A stretch of 64,000 nucleotides of DNA, taken from Hirsutella rhossiliensis (taxonomy: Eukaryota > Ascomycota > Sordariomycetes > Hypocreales > Ophiocordycipitaceae). Positions within the stretch are counted from its first letter, which is position 1; each line of letters opens with the position of its first letter. The DNA lies in the NCBI RefSeq assembly GCF_020360975.1, contig NW_025408692.1:53441-117440 (forward strand), read 5' to 3'. The position numbers and the translations under genes are program-made. Positions 1-10,676 of the stretch are shown piece by piece. Below the pieces are notes generated by a model. The model was not told the origin of the DNA, did no database searches, and was given only the letters and a program-made list of their open reading frames with translations.

Positions 1-3
1 CGG

Positions 4-975
4 ATGCCTCTAGATGTCTCTGGAGGAATGTTCGAGGCCGTGCATGGTTGGGTGTCACACCAGGCCCTGCGCAGAGTGCAAGAGCAACGGCAGTTACTTT
101 CGGCGCCTCTGAAATCTCCTTGCAGTCAATCTTTCACTTCTTCATACGGACTACCATGCTCTCATACCTTGAAGAAACTCAAGGATGCAAAGCAGTGCCT
201 TCTGCTCGAGCATTTTCATCCCCACTGGAACCTAAGACGGAGTGTGGATCGGCCACAACCTATACTTGAACCACGTCGAGTCCCAAAGCAAGGTTCTCAG
301 ACAACCAGCCAGTCTAGAACGAGCACCAGACGAGAACCCTGTGGATTTGAAATTGTCCAGTCTGGCAAGAAAGCTCCCCGTACGTGCAGCAGATGTCACC
401 AAGTTGGTCACATAAGGTCCTCAAGAGCATGCCCTCTGAGGTTCCAGGAGTTGCTTACAAAGGCAGCACCGGCAAAGCCAGTCCCACAGCCGGACGCAGC
501 ATCAGTTGCCGTTCCAGCTTTTACTGATCCTCCCCCAAGTGTTCCGGCGGTCCGAGGGGCATCATTGCTCGGGGCTACACTGGATCCTCCTGCGGAAGCT
601 GTTCGGCGCTCTCCCGCTGCTGAACCAACCCCATCTGTGCCGCCCTTAGTCTTACCTACTATGCAAGAGTCCCTTATAACTCTCCACTCTCCTGTCGTCC
701 CAGATGGTCCGGTTGGAACTATGCCAAGCTCTGTTGAAGGAGAGCCATGCCGTTTGCGGGAGCCCCCTCTCGATTTACCGCCGAGGTACGACTCGCCACA
801 AGCCATATATGGAAGATACGTTGCCGCAAGGAGCGCGTGGTACGCAGCGCAGCCCACTGGCAATATCACGACCAATCAGCAGTATCGCAGGGCGATGGGG
901 CTCCCACTCAGGTACGACAAGCAGAGTTATGAGTGGTGTCTGGACTACAAACAGATGTCCAAGCGCTGTATCAGC
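4..975 (+). pseudogene. MULE-1 transposase, C-terminal part (first segment)
   Basis: C-terminal tail of a Mutator-like (MULE) transposase; the N-terminal DDE part lies outside the window. Visible domains are a SWIM-type segment (SYGLPCSH near residues 48-55, followed by FHPHW) and a zinc knuckle of CX2CX4HX5C type near residues 131-144. A proline-rich linker follows. This SWIM plus knuckle tail is usual for fungal MULE transposases, where it is thought to bind DNA. The frame runs into the hAT-1 terminal repeat and stops at 985-987, so the natural end is displaced to 3760-3996. The start codon at position 4 is only the first ATG seen, not a real start. The family is fairly certain; activity is excluded by the interruption. 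Confidence 0.75.
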
Positions 976-993
976 CAGTGTTGCTAATAATAT
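968..993. repeat. hAT-1 left end: target duplication plus TIR
   Basis: gtatcagc at 968-975 is the target duplication and cagtgttgctaataatat at 976-993 is the TIR. Both match the right end (3734-3759) without mismatch. Confidence 0.92.
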
Positions 994-3751
994 AAACAAT
1001 ACGTATATTGGCAATATGGACCCCTCGCAATATTATTGTATTGTCAAGAGGTGCGTATTGTATTGCGCAATATGGCATTGGTCCATATTGTATTGTATTG
1101 CCAGTGACCAAATATATTGCCAGTAAAACAATATATCCCGTATATCCCACGTGACCTCATTATTCAACCGTCGTTGCTGAAATATCGTCACCCTGAAAAT
1201 CCTGTATCCCAAACCATGACTTCAAGCACTCCAATGCCTGAATTACATCACTCCAAGTCGATTTCGACGGTCTGTGATGGTTATTTTTGCCCCAGAGAAG
1301 AGTCTTTCGGGCTCAGCAGACATTGCGGGAATTGACAGTATATCCACCGCCATTTTGCTCAGGTATGGGTAGTTCTTTTGCTGTGTTTCCTCCAGCCACC
1401 ATGCGAGGGCGCTTGTGAACCCATAAACCCGTTCAGACTTACAATATCGCTCGTACTCGTCTGTGATAAGTGCTGGTTGTAGGTGCTTGTTTCTCCAATT
1501 CAAGAACTCGTTCGTGGTCGTCAACGGAACCTCAGATAGAGAAGGCGGCTCCACAGGTTTATAATCATCCCACAGTGTCTCCATCAGCTTCTTTGACGAG
1601 TCAGCCCACTCCTTCTTCCAGTTTTCGTGTATGTAGTGCCATTTATGCGAAGGGTGAAGCACAATCGCAGCGACGTAGGCAGGCGATTCGTCAGTAAGAC
1701 AATAGTACTTATCCATCTTCGCCCAGCCCGAGTTATACATTGGTGCCATAATCGGATCGTCGATATGTGCCTCTTTTCCTGCTTCGAATTGCGCCAATAC
1801 GAAGTCCATAGCCAAGAGAACATTGTCAAGAGTTGCAAACGATGACTCAAGGGCCTTTGTCGTCATTTTAAGCTTCTCCAAGAAAGACTTGATCTTCTCG
1901 AGGATGACCCACTCCTCGGGAGAGAGCTCGTCTCCGGCACAATCTCCTTCCACCCATTTGTTGAAATATCCCTCGACTGCGCCTCTAAGATGCAAGGCCG
2001 CTCGTAGCATGGTGTACCACGAACTCCACCTCGTGTCATTATCTCGCGCAAGCTTGCGATTATGGCTGATGGCCAGAAACTTTTGGCGACGCTGAACACT
2101 ACTTTGGACGAAAACCACGAAGTTGTGGAGCTTGCCAAGGGACCCTTTTCCGCCACGCCTCGATCTCTTTTAGTGTCACATTATGCCCATCACGTTCGTC
2201 GTCTTTGAGCTTCTCATTATCGGTAACGAAGAGGAAAGCTTTGGCGGCAAGGTTGATAATGTGACCTTGGCAGCGGAGTCGGTGAGATTTGGGATCGTAT
2301 CGAATGTCATATCGACGTAGAAGGCCTGTAAATGTTAGGGCCAGTCAGAAAAAACAGTGCGCCGTACTTACCAAGGGAAAGAGATCTCATCATTGTATCG
2401 TTATTGCCTGCATTGTCCATCACAAAATATCCAAGGTTGGAAGCAAACCCCCAGTCATCAACCACTTCCAAAATTGCCCTTGCCAGGTGATATCCGTCGT
2501 GCTCACTGTCGATGTCTTTCAAAGCCAAGACATGGTGTTCCAACTGACTGTCTTCTGCAACGTAATGAGCAACTACGCCTAAGATGGCCAAAGAGTTGGG
2601 GGAAGTCCATAGGTCGCAGCTGATATGAATTTTTGACTTTGCTGACTGGATGCGCTGCTTGACCTTCTCCTTCTGACCTTCGTACTGCCGCATAATCCAT
2701 TTCTTGATGGTCTCGTGTATCTGGAAGCCAAGTATCGATATCGGCGTTGAGGTAGGCTAAGAATGCTCGGAATTCTGGGCATTCCACAAGCCTAAATGGG
2801 AGAGAACAGGACGTAATAAACCTTACGTATAAAGCTTCGAGCTGGTCTGGGTCGATCGAGTCTCCGGATTGATCGTTGAGCCGACGGCGTTTTCGGGGAT
2901 GTTCTTTGGCCGTAACACGAGCTATCTCGAGAATAGTTCGTATATTCGTGACTTTGGCAGTTCGTGGCGCGCCTTTTGGGAGGCCGTGACCGTCAGGAGG
3001 AGGATCCGTAAGGTGCTTGGCTGGGGCCGCAGTTCCACCGGAACAGCAATACGTTTTGTCACAGTGTTTGCAGCGCCATTCTTCTTTTCCGGTCCGCTGA
3101 TTGTAGTATTTCGTCTCTATGTCCTCGTCTGGCATATGAGAAAAGACCCATGATGTTCTTGGCTTGGCCGAAGGGTTTATGGAGGCCGTGCGAGGTTGCG
3201 ACGATTGGCATTCAGTGGTTTGGGTCTCATCTGGATCATGCAACCGTGGGCTGGAAATCTCCGAGTATTCGTCTGATATTGACGAATCCGTCGCGGCGAT
3301 GTTTGAACAAAAGGCAGGCGTTGTTGAGGCATCGAGATTGCTTGTAAGTCCTGGGGTGGGAAAGCGGGGTTGAGGAGGAAAACAGTGTTTGGACGGCGAG
3401 CCGCTACCCTGTAGGTCTGGATTTATACATACATTTACGCGTTTCCGTGCGCCAATAGGAAACTTTTACGTCCTGGAGGTCCGCCAGACGAAAAACAATA
3501 CATAGAACATGCTTATATTTACGCGTGTTTTTTGACGCGTCATCATATTGGCGCGAATTGGGGAACGGAAAGGCGAATGACTACCAACCAATACAAACAA
3601 TACAAGCCATATATTGCCAGTATGGAAGGCGCTATATTGTATCGTCACAATATGACGGCGAGCATATTGTATTGGTACAATATGAGAAATCGCGTATTGT
3701 ATTGTATATACTGCAGTATACTACTTTATTGTCATATTATTAGCAACACTG
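976..3751 (-). mobile_element. hAT-1 DNA transposon, 2776 bp
   Basis: Complete hAT element. Terminal inverted repeat of 18 bp, cagtgttgctaataatat, at 976-993 and inverted at 3734-3751. An 8-bp duplication, gtatcagc, flanks it at 968-975 and 3752-3759. Subterminal regions (about 1000-1130 and 3560-3735) are AT-rich and dense in ttgtatt/caatat words, the likely transposase-binding repeats. It carries one transposase gene on the minus strand and sits inside MULE-1. Confidence 0.92.
1243..3243 (-). pseudogene. hAT-1 transposase (decayed)
   Basis: BED-finger hAT transposase read in several frames from 3243 down to 1243. Near the N terminus is a zinc-binding pattern starting WRCKHCDKTY, then a basic stretch (KRRRLNDQ), the RNase H-like start HISCDLWTSPN, the motif LGYFVMDNAGNND, and a C-terminal dimerisation region with WWLEET, LSIPAMSAEPERLFSGAK and ITDRRNRL. 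An intron is plausible at about 2327-2375 in plus coordinates: reading the minus strand it begins gtacgg, has a ctaac branch site and ends acag, and it links LSLGK to a segment with LRCQGHIINLAAKAF. Frameshifts near 2720 and 2145 break the frame, so the copy is probably inactive. It would cut and paste the element if intact. Confidence 0.85.
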
Positions 3752-3759
3752 GTATCAGC
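3734..3759. repeat. hAT-1 right end: TIR plus target duplication
   Basis: The inverted copy of the 18-bp TIR is at 3734-3751 and the second gtatcagc at 3752-3759. An 8-bp duplication is the hallmark length for the hAT superfamily. Confidence 0.92.
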
Positions 3760-3996
3760 TCAACAGGATCAAGAGAATGGACAAAAGAAGAGATGATGGC
3801 GTATTTGGATTGGAGCATGGCGGAGGATGAACGCATTGAAACCCAAGTGGTTAAAGAGATGGGAGATAATCCACTGGCAAACAAGAGAAGAGGCGTGAAA
3901 GACATATGGAAGAGCGTTGAAAGGGACAGCAGAGAGCAAAAAGCCTTACATTCGACCGCCGGCTCGGTAGAACAGTGTATTGTAGTCAAACCGTAG
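3760..3996 (+). pseudogene. MULE-1 transposase, last segment
   Basis: Continuation of the MULE-1 tail beyond hAT-1. Codon phase is kept: left coding sequence ends with a complete codon at 975 and, after one copy of the 8-bp duplication is discounted, the right part resumes in frame at 3760. It encodes an acidic and basic helical tail starting at REWTKEEMMAYLDWSMAEDE and ends at a stop at 3994-3996. I recognise this WT(K/R)EE...YLDWS ending from fungal MULE transposases. No domain beyond a probable helix is visible. Exact phase and TSD agreement make this the true C terminus rather than a separate ORF. Confidence 0.75.
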
Positions 3997-4176
3997 ACAA
4001 TTTGTGCTTTATGGCTCTCTAATGCAGACTACAGACCTGGGAACATGCCTGTAAGTTTGCTGTTTCATGGGCCAATGACATCTGCGGTTCTTAGTGGCGC
4101 GCCTGGGCGCGCAATTTTTTTTGGGCGCCCGGGCGCCCATGTATTGGCCGCCCTTTTCTTTCATTATAGACACCTA
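3997..4176. repeat. GC-rich palindromic end, probable pogo 5' TIR remnant
   Basis: No gene. The part at 4092-4140 holds two GC palindromes (ggcgcgcctgggcgcgc and gggcgcccgggcgccca) separated by a T run. The order palindrome, AT spacer, palindrome, then a gtat...ggccgccct tail resembles the 5' end of pogo-2 (reverse complement of about 18873-18925). I infer that this is a leftover 5' end of pogo-1 or a related short element. No target duplication could be assigned. Confidence 0.4.
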
Positions 4177-6597
4177 CTAAGCTACCAACCCTCTCATTAG
4201 CCACTGCTTTTGAAGCTGATCAGCCTCGACTATTTCAGGCGATAGCTGATTGCGCTCGTCTGTGATCATCTTCTTTGTCTGGCTAAACACTCTCTCACAT
4301 TCAGCACTCATGCCAGGAATTGAGAACAGATCTAGCGCCATTCGATACAAGACTGGGTATTCCAGTTGATGCCGGCTCCACCATTCAAGAGGGTTTGCAA
4401 CGTCAAGATCTTGGGCGTAAATTGGCCTGGTCTGGAATAAGTCAAGCTCACTCACTGCCTTGACCTTCTTCCGCTGTGTGTTTAACGAGCTAATCGATCT
4501 CTTTCCAAACGAGCTGTAGTCATTGTCAGCGTCGACTTCCTCGGATTCGTCTTCCAAAACCCAGCTTGAGCCTGAGTTTCAACTTCAGTCTGCCTCCGGT
4601 ATTCATCGAATAGGCTACCAACAGCCGACTGAATGTCGCTATACCATTGCGGCTTGTTCATCGCCTTCTTCCAGTGTCGTTCGAAGTAGTCGTACCCATA
4701 CGACGGGTGCAGTGCTAGAGCTGCCCGATAAACAGGTGTCCTATCGGTTTTGACGTAATAGTCTTCAAGCTTCGCCCATCCACAGTCAATTCCCGACTTA
4801 AAATGGGAGGCCTCCTCGAACTGAGTATCCTCCGCGGCCTGCTTGAATTTCATGAACAGGTAGTCCATGGTTTTAAGTGTCTCACACAGCGCCGTGGCCG
4901 CCCTCCGCCCCGGCTTACTGGCGTTGCCCTCTATAGTCTTCGTCAGGATATAAAACGGCTTCAAGAACTCGTAGAAACGCTCTAATTCAACCCAGTCCCC
5001 AGCGTTGAGGAAGTCGTTAGTTAGGTCACGGTGATCAGGGTCATTCTTAGGCTTTTGCCAGCGAGATTGATAGAGCTCGATGGCGCAGCGCAGTTCGAGT
5101 GCTGGTGTAAGCCGACAAGTTGTCAGTACTCAGAATACGGAAGCAACCTCGGACGAGAAACGTACCGCGTTTGATCATCATGTATATAGAGTTCCAGCGA
5201 GTCTTGCCGTCAACAACAATCTCCAGGGTAAAAATAGGATCGTCACCAGCGAGCTCGGTCTGCAAATGCCGAAGACCCTGTCGTCGCTGATCTGTCCGTC
5301 GAATGTAGGTGGCAATGTTGTGGAGTCTGCCGATAGCTCCTTTCTTGGCCCAAATGTCGAACTTGAACTCATATGTAGCTCCACGAAGCTCAGCCTCGAA
5401 TTTACTGACGTTGGAGCCAAAATAACTGCTCGGACAACCAGGTTGATAACGTGGCCTATACAGCGTAGGCGGCGTCGGCTGACATCCATTGGAAACCACC
5501 TAGCAAGTGTCTCTAGGCAGGTATCGTTGCTCTTGGCGTTATCAAGCATGAAGTATCCAAGCTTGGACCCCAACTCGTATCGATCGATTACCTCCTTGAG
5601 ATAGGCGGCGATATTCTCACCGGAGTGTGGACCGACTAAGCGCGGAAGTCCAAGAAGGACATCGCGTTTTTGGCCTTCACTGCCAACAAAATGTCCGACA
5701 ATTCCGACGTAGTTAAACGCATTTGAAGCAGTCCATAGATCAAAGCTGGTGTGAACCGAGCTCTTCGCGTTCTTGACGAGATCAAAGACAATTTGCTGTC
5801 GGCGTTCAAAGGCTTGACGAATCCATGAGCAGATCGTGGTGTGATGCTCCGGAAGTAGCCGACTTGCAAGCTCTCCTCCATTCGATACGAGCCACCCAAG
5901 CCGCTCGCTGGATGCTTGTCGAAAGGTGACATCTTCCACTATGACCCAGTCCACAAAGCGAGCTTTCCATGTCCTCTCGTCGAAATGGGAGGCGAGCTGG
6001 TAGCCTAGGCTGGCCTGTCGAGATAAAGGTAGGGACGAAGAGGATGGTGACGTAGCCGCCAAGGTAAACGGAGTCTTCAATCCGGGACGACTCTCGCCGA
6101 ATTCCGTGATTTGGTGCTGACGACGCAGGTGCTTCGCGGCGTGAGACGTCCCTGAGGAGGCGTATAACGCTGTCGAATAGTTCTTCTTCCCGTGACAGAT
6201 TCTGCAAAGCCAGTAACGTACTCCGCTATGCTCCAAGTTCGCGCCGTATCTGTAGATCCACGACTCTTTGATCTTTGTGCCGACGACCCTTTTGTGACGA
6301 GGTCTCATTTGGCACCCAAAGTCGTTTGCCGCCGTGCCAGATGTTCTCCCAATCAATGTCAAATTCGCATTGTGAAGCATCTGTCTCGTCTGCTCTGGCC
6401 TCGGACGTGGCAGGCGTAGCCTCATGACTGTCATTAACTGGGGTGGGATGTGGACGGGATGCAAATGACTGCGGTACAGACGACACGGGGCTCGTATCCC
6501 TACTAGAAGACATAATGACGCGGTATGATACACTGTAGCTCGTAGATGGATGGGAAGACGCGAAAATTGGCAGGGCAGACGCGTAACTTGTTGACAT
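4177..6597 (-). pseudogene. hAT-2 transposase (decayed)
   Basis: Second, distinct hAT transposase. From the 5' end at 6597: a Ser/Thr-rich leader, a BED-like finger (WLCRICHGKKNYS... SHAAKHLRRQH) near 6100-6210, RNase H-like motifs SVHTSFDLWTASN and LGYFMLDNAKSND, LRCIGHVINLVV, IGRLHN, TRWNS, and the C-terminal dimerisation block NPLEWW...LFSIPGMSAECERVFSQTKK. A likely intron near 5165-5100 starts gtacg on the minus strand and rejoins at ALELRCAIELYQ. Three apparent single-base frameshifts (about 6285, 5417 and 4565) make this a pseudogene. The coding end at 4177 sits almost against the GC-rich remnant, so the left terminus appears lost. Confidence 0.82.
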
Positions 6598-6639
6598 TAG
6601 GTAGGTGCTACCTTAAGGCGGAACGGACCAATGGCATCA

Positions 6640-6782
6640 CGGGAACACCAGTCCAGTCAGACCGACTCAGACCACCCAGACCGACTGACTGCTCCGGTCG
6701 GTCGGTCTGATGAGAATTGGCGGTCGGTCGGTCTGCGGTCTGTCAGACCACCTTCAGACGGTCTGTCAGACGGTCTGTCTGT
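6640..6782. repeat. hAT-2 subterminal repeat cluster
   Basis: A run of related words on both strands: cagaccgact, ggtcggtcggtctg twice, ggtctgtcagac and cagacggtctgtc. It lies just upstream of the hAT-2 transposase and ends where pogo-1 coding sequence begins. Clusters like this bind hAT transposase in other elements. The matching left cluster is missing, consistent with truncation of hAT-2. Confidence 0.55.
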
Positions 6783-6902
6783 TAGCCACACTGCCCCTAT
6801 TTTATCTGACGCTCACGATACAGTGTCGGTCACAGCGATTGAGGCTATTTCTGCAGCTGGGAGTTGCATTCCTTCGGTTGTGATACTCCCTGGGGTCCAA
6901 AT
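6783..6902 (+). pseudogene. pogo-1 transposase, middle segment before hAT-3
   Basis: Short piece of a pogo/Tc1-mariner (DDE_1) transposase. The recognisable part is TVSVTAIEAISAAGSCIPSV and then VILPGVQ, the segment after the first catalytic Asp in pogo proteins. The 5' part of the gene, with the HTH domains and first Asp, is absent and replaced by hAT-2. The frame runs into the target duplication of hAT-3 at 6895-6902 and resumes at 10677. Confidence 0.65.
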
Positions 6903-7258
6903 CAATGCTCCTAATAGTGTGGCCAGTGCGTTTGGACCCCTCAAACTGCTCATTCAGTGCGTGTGACTTGGCCGCACTACACTACCAGTGTGCCTGAGAT
7001 GTTCAAACTGAACTATTAGTCTGTTCGTCACGGCCAAACTGAACTACAGTGCAAACTGTGGTCTACACTATTAGTGTGAACATATAGTCTGACATTTGGC
7101 ATTGCACCCGTCGCACCTGCAAGGTTGCCTTCAAGTTTTCCAGCGCCCTCACCGAATTGCCTGCCTTACCTGCAGCTTTCTCGCCCCTTTCCTGAATCAG
7201 AGGCTCAGACCCGGTACCGGTGGCTTCCGGATCGATATAGCGACACTGGAATCCATAA

Positions 7259-9563
7259 TTAGACAATCTTCATCTGACGAAACAGAAATCTTACCTCGGA
7301 TGGGAGTATCAGAGCGCTCCGGTCCCAGGATCGTAGGCATTCCAAGAGATTTAAAGTTTCAATGTTCATAGATCCTCGCTGGTCGGTTACCGAAAGTTTG
7401 GCTTTGGAGAAGAGCCGCTCTGTCTCAGTAGACATAGGCGCAATCGATAGAAGGTCAATGGCCATCAAAGATAAGTTAGGGAACCGTCGCCGCTGCGCTG
7501 ACTCTAACCACCATTTCAACGGATCCGATACCATCACCACAGGCTCGCGGCAATACACTTCGTACTCGTCGTCATCCATGTTGAAAATCGTAGCCTTTGC
7601 TCTTTCATCCACATTTTGTACCCATTTGGTCGTCTTGCACTTGGCTCTTGTGCGGAAGCTGGTCGAAGAACAGGGCAGGAGTGGTAGATTTGTATGCCTC
7701 CTCCAGAGCTCCCTACCCGAGCTTTAGCTCTCTCAATCCATTCATTCTTGTCGTCCCAAGTCTTCTCCATATATGCCCACTTGAGGGAAGGATTTAATAC
7801 CGTCGCTGCTGAATAGACTGGCGAATCTTCCGTCAATTCGTAGTAGTCGGCTAATTTTGCCCATGTCGTCTCCATCATTGTAGCCAAGTGGGGGATGGTA
7901 GTGGCCTCCTTGGCCGCTTCAATGTGATGCAAGAGATAGTCCATGGTTGGCAGAACGTCAGAGATGGAATTGCCGGTGCCTTCGTTGGCCATTGTAGCGT
8001 CGTGAAAAGGTTCGAGAAATTTGTGAATTTCAGCCAGAGTAACCCAGTCAGAGGAAGTCAGAGCATCGTCTTGCAGGGCAGGCTCTTGAGCACAAAATAT
8101 GGTGATGCCTTGACGGACTTTTGTTCTAAGGGCCCACTCAACCATGCTATGCCACGAATTCCAACGAGTGTCATTGTCGCGCCGTAGCCGTAGACCGTCA
8201 GTGAGACCAGTGAATGTCTGAAGTCGCTGGGGAGTCCAGGTGATGTAGACCACGATATTATGCAATTTGCCTATCGCCCTCGCTTTCTCCATTGCTTAAC
8301 TTCGTCGTCGGACGGTCCGTGGTAGGAATCTGCTGTGGGTGGTCGCTTTCCATGAGGAACTCCATCACGGCCAGGTTAATGATGTGGCCGAAACAGCGAA
8401 GTCGGTGAGGAAGAGGATCGTAGAAAACTTCGAACTCGTGCTCCAAGTCGTCGGAGACTTTGTCGATCATGGTATTCATGTTGGTGGCATTATCCATCAT
8501 AAAGTATCCAACTTTTGTCGCTATTCCATATTCTCGTATGAACTCCATGATGGCTTCTGCCATGTTCTCGCCGCTGTGCTGTCCTTCCAATTCTTTTATC
8601 CTCACCACCAGGGACTGCAGACCATGATCTTCGGTAACGAATTGAACTGTAAACCCTATTACGCCCAAACAATTCGGCGATGTCCAATTGTCTGGAACAA
8701 TGTGGATTGACGAGAGAGCATTCTGCAGAGCTCGCTTTACAAACTCCTTTTTTGTCGTAGCCCCATTGTAAGTCATTTTTAACCGTGTCGCCGGACCTCG
8801 GTGTCACAAGTAACTGGAAAGATGCCATGCATGTGAGGGTTATTTTGAGTCAAATTGGCCTTGACCACTGCCCAAGTCAAGGGGACAAAGGTCCCAGTTA
8901 TATACACAAGAATGGTGCCCTGTAGGTTGGGACGCCTCCTCGGCTGGGGCGGAATATCGCTTGACACTCGGGAGGAGATCATCGGCGGCCGGACGGATAT
9001 ACCGGATAAAGTCGCGAAAGGCCGGCTGCTCAACATGAGCAAATGAGAGGCTGCAGGCTACTGTATAACGGCAGTACAGTTCGCGGAGAGTCGCTTGGTC
9101 TAGGGCATCTACCTCTGCGGTCGCCTTGCGTTTCTTGGTGGAGACCAAAGTTCCATTGGCCAGGAATGCGGTGATGTCTCCGAGGCGACTTTGCGTCACT
9201 TCCCGCCTGGTCTCCTGCCGCCCAGAAATAATGATATTGTGCTCCTTTCGCAAATGATTGACGATGGCGGACGACCCACCACAGTAATTGTATTTCTTCG
9301 CTCTTTTCTTGTCGAAGCAGGGCTGGCAATGCCACCATTTCGTTCCATTGAATCAACCCAAGCTGCCGGAATACTCCTACCTTCTTCTCTTCGACAATAC
9401 TGCCAAATAGGAGACGTCTTTCGGCGGTAGACGCTAAGGACAGGCGAAGAGGATGGTGCCGGTGACGGGAAGCCGCTGTCCCACTAATAAGGTCAGAATC
9501 ATCTATATAGGTGCCAGCCTCGGGTGATCCACGATGGAGGACATGATCCTCTAGGGAATGCAC
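7259..9563 (-). pseudogene. hAT-3 transposase (decayed)
   Basis: BED-type hAT transposase spread over several minus-strand frames. Near 9250-9350 a degenerate BED region is seen (NYCGGSS... HLRKEHNI). It is followed by SSIHIVPDNWTSPN, VGYFMMDNATNMN, LRCFGHIINLAV, AIGKLHNIVVYI, the conserved RRDNDTRWNSWHSM, and the C-terminal dimerisation block DPLKWWLES...LLSIAPMSTETERLFSKAK with SVTDQRGSM. At least three frame changes (about 9240, 8820-8780, 7600) separate these pieces; some may be introns, but splice signals are not convincing for all. Most likely inactive. It differs clearly in sequence from hAT-1 and hAT-2. Confidence 0.82.
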
Positions 9564-10489
9564 TAGACCATAAGAGTGGCGATCATGGGAATCTGGCGGA
9601 GAGCAGGATTGGTGGGATAAACCGGATTGTTTGTGGCAGCTCCGGTCAGATCATTCTGTGGTGGACAACTTCCTCTTTTTGACCACCCTAGGAAGTCCTA
9701 GTGATTTGGTTTGGACCACAGAATCCAATTAATTTGAGTTTGCCGGCCAATGATCGGTCATATCCCTTTAGCGTCGGCGCACGACGAAACTTTACATCGT
9801 CGCGAATTGTTCCGTACGTGCTCGCTTCGCGCTCGTCTCGCGCTCATCTCGTGCCAGCCAAGCGACACGCCCCAGTGTTCCTAACGTCGGCATCCAATTT
9901 GCGTACGCAACGGCGGTGGAGATCCTCAGTTGAGCCTCGACGAGAAGAGCATCAGAAGGCTTGCGGTGCATCGACCTATGAAGCTAATGATTGGTGTAGC
10001 TGGGGCCGTAGAAGTGTGGCCGAGGCTCAATCTGCGCTTTGGACTGTAACCCGACTGACAAACTTGAACAAATTGGCAGGGCAACATCCGGTATAATGGG
10101 TTTTCTCGACCAGAAACGATAACTTAGCAACATGTTTTGATAGCATAATAAAGTCAATAACAGGCGGAAGCTCTTAGCAAAGCTTGTGTTTAGACGCTTA
10201 CCAGTATGCTTAATTACAACGGAAAGAAGCGAATGTATTGGCATCTCAACTGCTTCGCATAAATATTGACGAGCCAGCCTGCCTCCTACCCTAGAGATGA
10301 CAGATAGGTTAGAGGCTACCTGGCACCCCGCCTTGTACGGTGACATAACGGGTATATCATAACTCCCCGACCGGGGTTCCGCCACTTGGATAATACGCAC
10401 TTCGTCTTACAGGTTATACATGTTTTCGTTGGAAATCAATCCGAAACCCTATTTCAAGGTAGTAAAATCCGGGTTGCTGGTAATCATGG
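9564..10489. other. Non-coding 5' part of hAT-3
   Basis: About 900 bp between the transposase start and the subterminal repeats. I find no credible gene; ORFs here lack known motifs. A small run of ctcgcttcgcgctcgtctcg-type words lies near 9820-9850. It may be a normal long leader or hold an unrecognised older insertion. Confidence 0.4.
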
Positions 10490-10676
10490 GGCGCACTAAT
10501 AGTGCAACTATTAGTCTGGACCCTTGCACTGAACTACCCGTTCAGTTTGGGCAAGCTACACTGAACCACCAGTGTGGTGTGAGAAACGCACACTACACTA
10601 ATAGTGCGGCACTAATAGTGTAAACCACAGTGTGCACTAATAGTCCTCTTAATGGTCCACACTATTAGGAGCGCTG

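Larger units (their letters stand above)
6903..10676 (-). mobile_element. hAT-3 DNA transposon, 3774 bp
   Basis: Complete hAT element inside pogo-1. The 20-bp TIRs caatgctcctaatagtgtgg (6903-6922) and cagcgctcctaatagtgtgg (inverted at 10657-10676) differ at two positions. The 8-bp duplication gtccaaat lies at 6895-6902 and 10677-10684. Both ends carry many subterminal copies of ctaatagtg/cactattag (about 6903-7090 and 10490-10676). Confidence 0.9.

Noticed and set aside
4188..6790. ttagccac near 4188 and at 6783 considered as hAT-2 target duplication
   Set aside because: The left occurrence is inside the conserved QWLMRG coding end of the transposase, so it cannot be flanking DNA; coincidence.
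10340..10390. tRNA-like or SINE-like stretch (ccgaccggggttccgccac)
   Set aside because: No acceptor stem, D-arm or A/B box arrangement can be formed around it.
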